Source: Caprella mutica (Eukaryota; Arthropoda; Malacostraca; Amphipoda; Caprellidae). From it: a stretch of 64,000 nucleotides of DNA. The notes under the pieces were generated by a model. It was not told the DNA's origin. It worked only from the letters and a program-made list of their open reading frames with translations, and did no database searches. Below, one piece after another: positions 36,077 through 47,281 of the stretch (the first letter of the stretch is position 1; each line of letters starts with the position of its first letter). The translations under genes were made by a program, and so were the position numbers. The stretch spans positions 1 through 64,000 of the forward strand of contig CANNZV010003231.1 in assembly GCA_947561585.1 (NCBI GenBank), written 5' to 3'.

Positions 36077-37386
36077 CTAGCGACATATGAGTACCCAACA
36101 GTGACAAAGATCAGCTGATAGTTTCGTATCCCAATTTAACTTGTCATCACTCAATAACTGATGTACAAACAGCTTGGCTCTGTTTAACAAGGGGGCAGCG
36201 TATCCTAATGGATCGAAATTAGATGCTAATGAGCTTAAGGCAAGTCTCTTAGTATTAGCAGTTGGGTCTAAGAACGACTTTGTTGGGAAAAATTGATCAT
36301 GTTTACGATCCCACTGTATCCCGAATAGCGTAGTTTCATCGGAATTTGAATCACCACTTTTATGATCTAACTCGCTTTGATACACATCAGCGTTCGTAAC
36401 GAATTGTTGCAGTTTAAAGCCATATTGCTTATATATTTGAATTAGCTTTTCTAAATTCTGCTTCAGATTGTCTACGTTTTCTGAGCTTTGAGCACCATTA
36501 TCCATGTAAAGTAGTGTGTAGGCTAATGACGCAGTTTCAATTCTTCATCTGACGCATCCTCACTATCAATTACAAGAATCTTATACAAACCTAGCATAAG
36601 TAAAGCAGGAGAACAGGGAATTCCAAATGGCAGTCTTTTAGACTTATAACAAACAATAGTATAGTCATCGTTTGTCACATCCCTAAACCAAAGTAGCAAA
36701 AGTCTATTCTGATCAAGATCAGGCACGCCGATCATTCGAAACGCTTTAAGTAAATCATACGTTACTACAAACTTTTCAAATTTCAAGAGTATTAATGATA
36801 TCAAAAGTTTAGAATTCACATTAGGACCAGATCTGATCGCCTGGTTATGGGAAACCGTAAGAGGAAGCTCAGGGTTATTCTCACAAATATAACTCAAGTA
36901 CACGACTCTAGTTTTAGTGGTATGTTTATGTGGCCGAAACACGCTCATGTGGGGTAAAAATGAATGACACAAGTTTTCTATCTTCTATTTCTCATAATTT
37001 TCGACATCTTCAATTATCCCCAGCGACAACTGTTCTCTAAAGACAGAGTCTGTCGCAACCAATTTCTCCTTATATTTGCTCAATCTCTTCAAATTAGCAT
37101 TGAGAATAGCTTTAACTAAATTATAATTAGTCCCTAATAAATGTTGACAATCTGCGTTCCACATCATAGGCATAACTAATCTACCATCTTCTTGCCTGGT
37201 AGTATTATCGAGCACATGCTTTACTAACCTATCGTTAATTTCGACAGTAGTTTGCTCTACCCTATCATTAACTCCTAGAATATCTAAGCAACTAGCACTT
37301 AAAATTTCTTCTGTTGCTTTATCCAAATCAATAGTAAGGGGTTCACCATGCGTATAATCTGCACTTCTTACTACAGTTTTTAACTT
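36077..37386 (-). pseudogene. BEL/Pao reverse transcriptase and A17 region, broken
   Basis: Fingers and palm motifs are visible: MPMMWN, FLPHMSVFRPHKHTTKTRVV, QAIRSGPNVNSKLLISL, FVVTYDLLKAFRMIGVPDLD (first catalytic Asp) and RLPFGIPCSPALL. A TAG stop lies at 36985 and a frameshift at about 36515. The shifted frame gives LLYMDNGAQSSENV, where the family normally has Y-x-D-D; the second Asp is Asn here, which alone would be expected to inactivate the enzyme. KRLALSSLASNFDPLGYAAP follows, the A17/connection hallmark of BEL/Pao. The segment stops at a TAG at 36077. Confidence 0.85.
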
Positions 37387-38040
37387 TTATTCAGATAGTT
37401 TGCCATCACCTTCTTCCCATCTATCTAAATCCTTCAAATCAGCTAAAGATTTCATTACGATACCCTCTAGCATAATTCCATAGGGAGTACTAAGCAAAGT
37501 AGAGCTTCTACCATAGGGTATGGTAGATACAGGATTAATATAGGCAAAATCAGATCCAAGTAACATATCAATCTTACCTATAGTATTTGAGCGTTCAGTT
37601 AAATTTTTATCAGCTAATGTATATCCCTTCTCCTTAAGTAATTTAACCATTTCTCCCAGCCTAGGAATCTCTAAATGAATACTTATTATGGGGACGACTA
37701 TCGCCTCCACCAACTTAATATTCTCATCAATTTGAATAGGTATTTCAACTAACTGCGTATCATAATCTTTATCCCCATTGAAACCCTTTATGGAAACCGT
37801 CATGTTTTTAATAATTCTAAAGTTAGCTTTACTCACCATATTACGGGTTACTATCGTAGTTTGAGATCCAGTATCCTTCAAGGCTCTCAGTCTCTCATCA
37901 GCCACCTCGAAGGTGAAGGTTGGTAGAACGGAACCAGCTGAGCCGGTAACGTTCGACAGAACAATGCTGTTGTTACTGTACCTGTCAAACTTCTTGGAAC
38001 CTGAAACACGCTGAGAGGAATTTCCACACAAACTGGGTGA
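37387..38040 (-). pseudogene. BEL/Pao aspartic protease region
   Basis: The frame contains LRALKDTGSQTTIV, with the DTG catalytic triad of retroviral-type aspartic proteases in the family-typical DTGSQ context. Later LLGSDFAYI and TPYGIMLEGIV match the usual conserved segment that follows in BEL/Pao polyproteins. It ends at an in-frame TAA (37387), after which the same frame continues into the reverse transcriptase (KLKTVVRSADYTHGEP). Confidence 0.8.
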
Positions 38041-39233
38041 AATGATTACCGCCACATATCTTACATTTTAAGGAATTTAATTTGCATGAATCGGTGCCGT
38101 GATTAGAGTTACCACACTTTATGCAACCGTTCAAATCTTTTAACCTCTTAATTTTTGCCTCAGGGGAAAGAAACTTAGTACACTTGAAATAAGGGTGTTG
38201 CTCCTTACACAGAGCACACGTGGGAAATATTCTTTTAGGGCTGTCCCTATCCGATGATTTCTCATAATTAACGCTAACAGCAAAATTATGACTTTTTGGT
38301 TTAACTGTCACGTCTTTCCTATCTGCAAGGTAATGAAATCGCTCGATGGCTTTGAATACGTTAGTTTCTATTTCACCAAGAGTTGGTGTTGTTGAATTTG
38401 TAATCAGAATTAGTTGCTCTTTTAGCAACTCTGGTAAAGCATTCCATTAAAAGAAGCGTTGTATCAGCTCAACAGATATATTCAATTTTGTAAACAGTTC
38501 TTTCAACTGTCTCATCTCACTAACTATGTAGAGAGGATCTTGTTTTGAAAGTTTCTACAAGTCTAGCAATCTTTCGATAGTGTTGAACTGTTGCGTGGGT
38601 GAGAAGAGAGGCGAAAGCTTCATTTAACAGTTCTTTAGCTGCAGAATAAGTCTGCCTACCAACCTCAATAGAATTTAATAGGATGGCTGCCCTACCGAAC
38701 AGACTCTTCTGTAAAAGGAGGAACCTTTCAAACTCACTATAATTTAGATTAATTAAAATGAATTGAAACATCTCTATGAACTTTTCCAATGATTCATCCT
38801 TATTACCACCATATTTAGGTAGAGGAGCAGATTCAGGGCGAATTCGGGGTGCATGTGGTAAGTTGTTGTTACTATGTAACTGAGAAGTAACAGTTTCTAA
38901 TCTTTTCAATTTCTCCTCAAGAAGTGCTTTGGCTTCAGATTTTCTATCCTCATAAACACTCGTCTCTTTTAATTCTTTATCCTGAACCTCGTAATTTTCT
39001 TCATCAGTCTTAGTTCCATCCCAGTAATGCTCTAGAATCTTTGGATTAGCTTCTTTCAATTTTTCGTTTAAATCTTTCAATTTAATCAACACCTCCATTA
39101 CCTTAGATTTATTATATGCTTCCATATTTTCAGAGACATCGTTATATATAATAGTTGCTCGTCTGCGAACATAACGGCGAGTATTAGCTACACTTTTTAT
39201 AGAGGACATGGTTATATACTGAAAACAACTCAA
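37985..39233 (-). pseudogene. BEL/Pao gag with zinc knuckles, broken
   Basis: The likely start is the Met of MSSIKSV at about 39209. A long charged, coiled-coil-prone N-terminus is followed by the BEL/Pao gag core (LPKYGGNKDESLEKFIEMF, then FLLLQKSLFGRAA and YSAAKELLNEAF), a family region often labelled DUF1759. The frame shifts near 38550 (the continuing frame reads DPLYIVSEMRQLKELF), meets a TAA at about 38442 in RFF-stop-WNALPELL, then resumes to the zinc-binding tail. One knuckle is complete (CIKCGNSNHGTDSC, C-x2-C-x4-H-x4-C); another cysteine cluster precedes it and CKICGGNH follows. Another frameshift near 38035 separates it from the protease. Confidence 0.82.
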
Positions 39234-39554
39234 TTATCACAGATCAAATAATGGCACACAAATATGAAATTCAAAGAAGAGAGAAGAAAAAGAACCATAG
39301 CCCCAGTCAGAAGAAAAGCCCTAACACAGAGATACCCAAATGTTACAAATCCCGTCGAAGATGCCATGTATCAAATATTAAACAGTTCTAAACAAATAAG
39401 GGAATTAAAAGAAATAAGCAAATGGAAAATCAATGTATTCTATAGTTATTAGTGGGCCATGTCCAGGACTTCAGAGCTGAAGACCAAAACAGTGTGGGAC
39501 ATATTGGCTAGCCTGAAAATTAATTACGCAAATATAGCAATCTAACAATTTTAA

Positions 39555-40134
39555 AGGTCCTCTCCAGGCTCCGGGAAAAAAATTAATTTATTACATAATA
39601 TTGAAGAACTAAGGTCTACAATCATTATTCCGCAAACCGCATACAGTTCGGTTCAGTATATATTTCATTATTTGCTTTTAAAGTTTTTTAGTACTCTGTA
39701 AGCAACAATCGAGCGATTCTCCAACCTGACGCTGAGAAAGAAGAATGTACACTCTTTGTTTTGATTTCAAATTTAGATTTTTAAACAAACAATGCGTTTT
39801 TTGTCTTTTCTTAAGATATTAATTGTTTCTAAAAGTATATAAACGTTTCTATAATAAGTTCATCCAAATTTAAATCTTAAAGGAATATTAAATAGATTTA
39901 TTAAACCAAATACCTAGTTGACAATCAAAACAAATGGTGTACATTCTTCTTCTTCTGACTGAAAATTAGAGAGTCGGAAGTAGAGTAGGTTTTTTAGAGT
40001 TTGGATTATAGAAATCTTTAAAAGCATATAAAATTAAAATTATGCTATCAAATTTCATGGGGTTTGCAGTAAAATGATAAGAAACATTAGCCTAGTTGAT
40101 TTAAGCAATAAAAAAATTTGCTTGGAGGGGACCT
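39555..40134. mobile_element. TTAA-flanked MITE (AGGTCCTCTCCAGGCTCC ends)
   Basis: TTAA precedes AGGTCCTCTCCAGGCTCCGG and TTAA follows the inverted end CTTGGAGGGGACCT. The inner parts are both A/T-rich (AAAAAAATTAATTTATT and AATAAAAAAATTTG). TTAA duplication is the piggyBac signature, although the termini do not begin with CCC as in classical piggyBac. No transposase inside. Another end of the family lies at 17819. Confidence 0.68.
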
Positions 40135-40135
40135 T

Positions 40136-40400
40136 TAATCAATTTATCCAATGTTAATCAATTTATCCAATTTTAATCAATTTATCCAATTTTAATCAAT
40201 TTATCCAATTTTAATCAATTTATCCAATTTTTATCAATTTATCCAATTTTTATCAATTTATCCAATTTTTATCAATTTATCCAATTTTAATCAATTTATC
40301 CAATTTTAATCAATTTATCCAATTTTATTCAATTTAATCATTTTATCTAATTTATATCAATTTATCTAATTTATATCAATTTTGAACAATTTAGCATTTT
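40136..40400. repeat. 19-bp minisatellite (AATCAATTTATCCAATTTT)
   Basis: About ten good copies plus decayed ones, starting exactly at the TTAA on the right edge of the MITE. This suggests slippage-driven growth from the flank. Confidence 0.88.
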
Positions 40401-41540
40401 ATATTATTTTTGAGAAATTTAACAATAATTATTTATAAAGTAGCTTAATAAATAGTAGCTAACTAGACCATATCAGAAGTTTCATGGATCTAGGATTTCC
40501 TATTTCAATAAATATTTTTAAATTACAGGAGCAATACTACTAATTTCAGAATTCCCAAAGAAAGGCTCAAAGCAGCGAAAATTACTACTACATAAATTTT
40601 AATTATTAGTTTAGAGTTAATTTTAGTGGATTATTGTAACTAAGCAGAACAAACTTAACGCATTAACAAATTTAAAGTTTGAGTATCAATAACCTTAAAG
40701 TTAAAAACTTGCATCAGTAACTATATCTCACCTGACATTGCTATGAAGTAGGGTATCTCCGTAGTTGCTATCATAGGCTCTTTCTCCAACCGGGGCAGGC
40801 TCCTTAAGGTTTACTCTCTCATTGCCGTATTTTGGGTAGTAGTGGGTTTTTGAATGTTGAACATGGTTGGTATGGGGGCTCTATGGATTTAGTATTTTAG
40901 TTTCGTAGATTGGATTTTGTCTTTGTTCTAGGGGACCAGTTTTATTATTACTATATTGTAGACGGGATAATATCATTAGATGGAAGACAGTGTAGAATGG
41001 TAGAAATCATTCTGGCACAGTAGTTTCATTAGGCACATTCCAATAGAGGCTCATAATTAGAATCGAAGCAAGAAGAGACTCCATAACTATTTTCACACGC
41101 TTAGATATCAAGTGCCATGTCACTGAAAATTGAACAGAAAAGAAGCTCTGCACAGATGAATGTTCTTTTTCTTAAAATGGAGGCTCAGCTCAGTAGCGCA
41201 GTCAAGGGACATAATAACTGATGCATTACTATTAATTTGTTTTGATGAAAAATTGCAATTTCTGATGTGAACCTTCCATAGGGTAATTTATTCTTTTCCT
41301 AACAGGTATCATCTAGGGTTAAAGGTTCCTAGCATACTACCTACAATATATTTTATGTGACTACCTAGGTACCTACCTTCTAGGTTCTTTAACAAAGTTA
41401 TGAACCAACCTATTTCCTGCTGTTAATTTAGTAGAAGATGCCTTACATATATAATAACCGACTTTTTAAAATAATAATTGACAAGATCAGAGTGATATTC
41501 AATAGTAAATGTAGCTCTCAAAAATGATCTCAAAGCTCCT
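40401..41540. other. Non-coding stretch
   Basis: No ORF of note, no hairpin or tandem repeat recognised; moderately AT-rich. Confidence 0.4.
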
Positions 41541-41549
41541 AAAATGAAT

Positions 41550-41886
41550 GGGTGTAGGTCATAAGCCCCCCTAGGTCAAGAGCCCCCCTGTTTTCAAATC
41601 CTTATTTGCCTATATTATTTAATCCTTATTGACACTTTTGTAGTTCATTACTGATTAGACATAAAATATATGTATATCGGGGGGCGTGCCGCCCCCCGAA
41701 CCCCCCTGCCAGGTCATTAAACAATCATGAAGTGTGCAGTACAACAATCTAACGGATACAACAAACTACATTAGCAACTCTCAGTTATTTCTATCTAAGT
41801 AGTTCTTCATTTGTTTAACTAGGTGTATAAGGATTAAAAAAACATGGAGGGGGGCTCGTGACCGGGGGGGCTCTTGACCGTACCCC
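41550..41886 (+). mobile_element. MULE-like foldback MITE, copy 1 (9-bp TSD AAAATGAAT)
   Basis: Flanked by AAAATGAAT at 41541-41549 and 41887-41895. The left end is GGGTGTAGGTCATAAGCCCC; the right end read inward is GGGGTACGGTCAAGAGCCCC. The arms hold G/C-run iterons (GGTCAAGAGCCCCCC, CTCGTGACCGGGGGGG). The centre is a CGGGGGGC-GTGCC-GCCCCCCG hairpin. The second copy at 60783 (minus) matches through the interior, for example TTCATTACTGATTAGACATA is found reverse-complemented there. Nine-bp duplications are characteristic of Mutator-like elements. No coding content. Confidence 0.85.
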
Positions 41887-42039
41887 AAAATGAATATCTA
41901 GGAGAGAACCTAAAATGAATATCTAGAAGAGAAAATCTTTCATTTCGGTATTTATTTAGCTAACTACCTCATAATTATATTATTTCACACTTTTAGAATT
42001 TGAATTATATAAGAAAATAGCTAATTCACTAGTTAGCCA

Positions 42040-42240
42040 CCGATCATTAAATATAGAAGATGTCCCACTCGTACGTGGATGCTAGTGGCCAAATAATTAT
42101 TTAAGTGAGAGCGTATCAGCCAATCAGAGAGAAGCGTAACGTGACGTCACATATTACAAACGTATGCACAAACAGGTATAAGTATATATAACGGGTCAGA
42201 GCTACATTTTCTTTTACTTTCTATAAGCAGATATGGAAAT
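42040..42240 (+). promoter_or_regulatory. CCAAT - CRE - TATA promoter-like segment
   Basis: CCAATCAGAG at about 42120, TGACGTCA at about 42142 (full palindromic CRE/ATF site) and TATATATAACGG at about 42186 lie in core-promoter order and spacing on the plus strand. A decayed second set without TATA (CCAATCAGAG, TGACGTCA) lies near 42683-42716. CGTCACGTTACGC plus the nearby TGGGACATCTTCTATA block also occurs at 52370-52465, so this is probably the terminal promoter of a repeat family. No gene of recognisable identity follows. Confidence 0.4.
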
Positions 42241-44170
42241 TTTCATAAGAATAGGTTAATTAAAGTCTTATATATTTTAATGTATATTCATTATAAAATA
42301 GAAAACAAGAATCGAAGTCGAAACTAAAATATTTCGAGCAAACCGAAGAGTGTCTTGTTAACTTCAGTCTCAACGCCATTGTCGCAAGCCTTTCCCCACA
42401 GATTGAAATCATATTTTCTGAATAAAAACAATTTGTACCCATGTTTAGATGTATTGGTACAAAAGAAAAATGAACATTTTCGCGCATTGCCCATTTTTCA
42501 CCAGTTAATTTTGATGAAAGATAAGAAAATTATTGAATTAGGCAGAAAATACAGCGCACACCCTCCGCTCATGATATTGCATCAGAAATAAACCACAAAC
42601 CAATGAATACCTAGATGTTCCAATGCTACGTGAACTTCAAAACTCACTGATTTGAATCAAGCGTGCTGCGTGCGCATGAACCAATCAGAGAATTATGGGT
42701 GCGTGACGTCATTGATCAAAATAGAAAATAAAATAGTTTTCTATACAGCAAGCTTTTCAAGGAGAACTAATTCAATTAACCTAATTTTCTAGGATATTAT
42801 TTTATGGTGAACTAATTGAAACTTACAGGCGAATTGTAAACGTATTTTCACTGAATATAGACTAAAATAAGTATGAATTATGGGTGCGTGACGCCATTTA
42901 GCCAAAAAAAAAAACAAGAAAGAAACTGTTTTCTATACAGGCCTATGGCAAGATGTTCAGGAGAAACTGATGGGATAAATCATAAATCTAGTTTTCTAGG
43001 CTAATATATTTAAGTGTGAAACAATTTCAACTTAAAGGTTCAATAGAAAACTTCTTTGAAAAAAGTATAAAATTAGGATACAGTTTATAGAAAGATTAAA
43101 TGTAATTACTATGTCAAAATTCCTTAAATTTCAACGGTATAAATGTTATAATTATGAGAGCTCTACACAAATATTCTTACATGAGTGGAGGACATTATCA
43201 AGTGAAAGATAAATACTGCCTAAAAGAAAATATATTCAGTTAGAAATGCAATCTATTTCAGGTACAAATTTCTCTAAATAGAATATATTACTATAGCTGG
43301 TATAGACAGTCTTCTTCACTTCTGGATCAATATAATAAAATTTCATAAACACAAATTAATTCTGGAGCGGTAATTTCACATATTTGAATAATAATTAAAT
43401 TACCTCAAATGGTGGCAATTAAACTTTATGTAACATAGTAAAATGTGATAATACGAGTTCGTATTTATCTTTTTAGATAAATTGGGATGATAAAAAACAT
43501 GAAGATGCAGGGAAAGAAGGAACTTGGAAGTTCAAATTAAATATATTAAATGTAGATACATATATAAATATTCTAATATACCAAACTTAATTCATTATCA
43601 AGGTTTTTCTATGAACCGAGATTGTAGTAATGTGCTTCTATTTCACTTGAAAAAGATTAGGATGCTAGTAGCTACACAATTTCTTCCAAAACTTGCAACT
43701 AAAAATATTTAGAATATATAATAAATTCTGAATCCAAAATAAAATATGGCAAAAATAAAATGAATCTCATAATTTACATTCATCATCGTTAATAGTTGAG
43801 TTGTCTTGCCTCTTCTTAGATGGCTATCATCTGACTCCATATTCTGAAATATATTTAAAAGATATAATAATTTGAATAGTAGCTATATATAACTAGTTTG
43901 AACAAGAGGTAAGTGGTCAATCTACAATCTATATTTACAGAGCATCTGATTCTAAATTAAAGAATTTGTCCATAAAAATAGATACAAGAGGCAACATCAC
44001 AAAGAGTTTTGAGAGAAAATGGTAGTAAAGGGGGAATGAATTGAAACATGAAGATATCATGAAATGAAATTATAATGAGCCTTAATATTTTACAGAAAGA
44101 GAAAACTCTTGATATCAGATTATCTTGTTTTTAAAATTTTCCAAAAGTCAAAAGATTAGTTGAGTTAACT
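42241..44170. other. Non-coding stretch with short ORFs
   Basis: Only frames of up to 78 codons with no motif. A GAATTATGGGTGCGTGACG segment is repeated at about 42690 and 42880, with AAACTGTTTTCTATACAG-like text following both, indicating a duplicated block about 190 bp apart. Confidence 0.4.
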
Positions 44171-44173
44171 CAC

Positions 44174-44352
44174 CTGTGTGTTGTCTACATCATTGAAAGC
44201 TTCTGAGAAGGACCTCTTAGTTCTTGGCCACTCCTTTACAGTCTGAGAAGCAAATGTAGAGTCATGGCTGTTGCCTTTTAGCCAGGACAGGTCGCCACTG
44301 CTGGGGAAGAATAGCTAGTTGCTGATGTCTCTCTCCATTGTCTCTGTGTGCC
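44174..44352 (-). pseudogene. Spliced-exon-like segment with one in-frame stop
   Basis: On the minus strand a strong acceptor (TTACTTTTCAG) and a strong donor (ACACAG then GTGAGTT) bound 179 bp. The best frame reads MERDISN, a TAG, then FFPSSGDLSWLKGNSHDSTF and onward through SQTVKEWPRTKRSFSEAFND. A following acceptor (TATTTCAG at about 43843) could start a last exon. Composition is polar and protein-like and GC is higher than in the surroundings. I do not recognise the product. It may be a real host exon read in another frame, or a decayed one. Confidence 0.35.
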
Positions 44353-45177
44353 CTGAAAAGTAATAAAATATTGAAAATTAATTTAGACTAGCAAATTACC
44401 CAGGTATAGCATCAAATTAAGAGGTATTAATTTAATCATTCCAATATACAATTGTATCTTTATACTGTAAATTAACTTTTATTAATTAATGGAAAATAAT
44501 TTATGTCATTTTAAATATTCAATAAAGCATAACCCAAGTAAGCTATTGGCTGCATTCTGGATGTGAAGGCCAATATGTTATATTTATTTCTTATTCATTA
44601 TTAAATAATTTTCTAGTTCCTTCTCCTTCCCGCAGTCGGTGATACCATATACACATTATATAAAGTTACCCAAAACTACTTCTGAGGAATGTTTATATTA
44701 TAATTTTATCATCCTACTGTTCATCATGGAATCACTTTCTCGTAAGTTTATTAGAAATTATTTTTATATATTTTACTGTAGGTAGTTTAGGTCGTTCATT
44801 AAGAAGTTGAAATTAGCATATCCAATTTATTAATTCTTTATCAAATGCTAATCTTATTAAGGTCTCTTTCTAATTTCTAAAATTTAATTGAGTTCAGTAA
44901 TAATAGTTAACGTAAAATTATTAGCGGTATACTAGGCTTAGCCGACCAAACTTTCTTAAGATTTAAATTCTACATTTAAAACTTCCTGTGTAATCTAGAT
45001 AGGCTGTGAATGTTTAAAAATTTGAGAACAGTGCATATAGTCCTTCAATTGCTTAAGTTAGTTTATTTTACCTAGTTGCCCCTCTATTTAATATTTTCTT
45101 GTCAATAATTCTCACTTTGTTTGCACGTGTTAATTAGTGATCAACCAATTTCCTATAGAATTTAAATTTTTATTTTT
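44353..45177. other. AT-rich stretch
   Basis: No gene or clear repeat recognised; could be intron of the exon-like segment beside it. Confidence 0.35.
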
Positions 45178-45179
45178 CG

Positions 45180-45562
45180 TGAAATTAAAAACTAAATCTT
45201 TGCGAATTAAAAACAAAATCTTTGCGAATTAAAAACAAAATCTTTGCGAATTAAAAACAAAATCTTTGCAAATTAAAAACAAAATCTTTGCGAATTAAAA
45301 ACAAAATCTTTGCGAATTAAAAACAAAATCTTTGCGAATTAAAAACAAAATCTTTGCGAATTAAAAACAAAATCTTTGCGAATTAAAAACAAAATCTTTG
45401 CGAATTAAAAACAAAATCTTTGCGAATTAAAAACTAAATCTTTGCGAATTAAAAACTAAATCTTTGCGAATTAAAAACTAAATCTTTGCGAATTAAAAAC
45501 TAAATCTTTGCGAATTAAAAACTAAATCTTTGCGAATTAAAAACAAAATCTTTGTTAATTTA
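45180..45562. repeat. 22-bp minisatellite (about 17 copies)
   Basis: A perfect-looking array of GCGAATTAAAAACAAAATC plus TTT. The variant AAAAACTAAATC occupies the first unit and the last five or so, while AAAAACAAAATC fills the middle, a pattern expected if the middle was amplified later. Confidence 0.95.
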
Positions 45563-47204
45563 GAAACCATTAAAATGTACTTTTAGGGTATTTGTTATTA
45601 AAATAGATTTTTGATGTTAGTTTTTCCCTCTTTACAGGGACGTTGATTATTTACGGAATAAAGCAGTAAATTCTCCCTAGAGTATCTTTATCCTTCCGTA
45701 ACACTGGACTATTAAAATTGTACAAGAGATATTCTAGAATCTAGTTCATAAATATACAGGCTAATAAAGATCATTAGGGAACCAAATATCCCTTTAATTA
45801 TATCAAACATGGTGACCTGAGTTTATCAATAAGCATGGGTAGCAATTCATTTTCTAACGGCAGTGGCGACTTCCCATGTTTCATAGCCTCATCAATTTTG
45901 AACTAAACTTTCACAATTCTGCTCATAGCCAATTTTAGTATTTTTTGAAGATTTGGCATGGGAACTTAAGGATCATATCATGATAGAAATTGAAATTTTA
46001 AATAGAACTTTAGCTTTACAGTTTATTAATTAGCAGCTGTGTTTCCAGATGATGGATGGACATCTGTAACACAAAATTTGAGCCAAGCCAACTTTGGCTC
46101 ATTTTGAAGATTCAAAGCCAAGTTTGGCTCATTTTGAAGATTCAAAGCCAAAATTAACTGTTTAACATGGTGAAAATAAGAATTTCTAAAAAATGTAAGT
46201 CGATACCTTGGTATACCTATCTGAGATTTGAAATTTTGAAATGTTAGCCAATTATTTGGCTTTAATGGAAATACTCTCATTACTCTGAATCATGGCTGAA
46301 ATTTTTCAAAGCATGCACAAAGTCGCCAATATGATGCGGACTTTTTGAGTGGTGAAATTATGAAATAAAATAAAAAAACTGTAATTAACAGTTATTTCAC
46401 TAATAAAATTGCCATAGCACATACTGCATGCATCTGACATGACACATTATCAAACATAACGAATTAATGACGTTTTCAACTGTAAATTCTTCACGACTAA
46501 GACGCCAAATATGATAATATATACTTTAAAAGGAGTTAAATGTGGCGACCTAGATCCATTTTTTCACCAAACTGGCGACTTTCCTGCCACACTTTGGAAA
46601 CATTGGCTGGTTGAAAGACAGTCTGAAAAGAATGTCTCCTCAGGGCCAGGATATTTTTGTACAGAAATGTGGATTTGGGCGCAGGCCGCAACAAATAACA
46701 TGGGAGCATAGGAATTATAGCCCTTGGCCACAGGATTAATCCACAGATCCTGTCATACTTTTCAAACTGGGTTGCACCATTGCAACTTGCAAAATAACTA
46801 ATGGACTTTAATTGACATGCAATCCAGTCTGCAAAAGATTCATGAAGTTGTGAAGTTTATCTAGCAACTACCTAATGAGGCGGTTGAGGCCTTAAAATTA
46901 GTTTCCTGAATTATTCGGTAGCAATTTCCCAATCAATTCCTATGTTTACAGTTTACATGTAGGTAATTAGTGGAAAGAATTTTGAGATTTTTGGTCATTT
47001 TGGAAGGAAATTTGAAAATCTTTGGAGACAAATTGCCCCCAAAATTAAATATCAGGAGACGTCAGACTGATTGTGCATGCTTTGCAGAATGGCATGCAAT
47101 GAAAAATGGTATATCTACCTAGGATCACACTGGTAAATTGCGGCCCTTCAGTTTCCAATTGCTACGCGGGCGGCAATCTCAAGAATTTCTCTAAATAGAC
47201 CTGG
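45563..47204. other. Non-coding stretch
   Basis: Contains a 36-bp direct duplication (TTTGGCTCATTTTGAAGATT with CAAAGCCAA) at about 46085-46155 that makes the internal repeat of an 84-codon minus ORF. No recognised gene. Confidence 0.4.
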
Positions 47205-47281
47205 AGCCAAAAAGTTACCGATTTTAAATAGTATCACAATATTTCGCACCAATGTCTGACCTAGGATCTGTACGTCTGCCG

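Larger units (their letters stand above)
34990..39233 (-). mobile_element. Decayed BEL/Pao retrotransposon (gag-pol, minus strand)
   Basis: Read on the minus strand, the order is gag, zinc knuckles, aspartic protease, reverse transcriptase, connecting A17/RNase H region, start of integrase: the BEL/Pao order. Frameshifts lie near 38550, 38035 and 36515. In-frame stops include about 38442, 37387, 36985, 36077 and 35899. I could not identify long terminal repeats on either side, and the integrase core is absent, so the copy is 3'-truncated and inactive. Details follow as separate entries. Confidence 0.88.

Noticed and set aside
39264..39452. 62-codon basic plus ORF upstream of the BEL/Pao gag
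   Set aside because: Short, antisense to the probable 5' leader of the retroelement, and without a recognisable motif.
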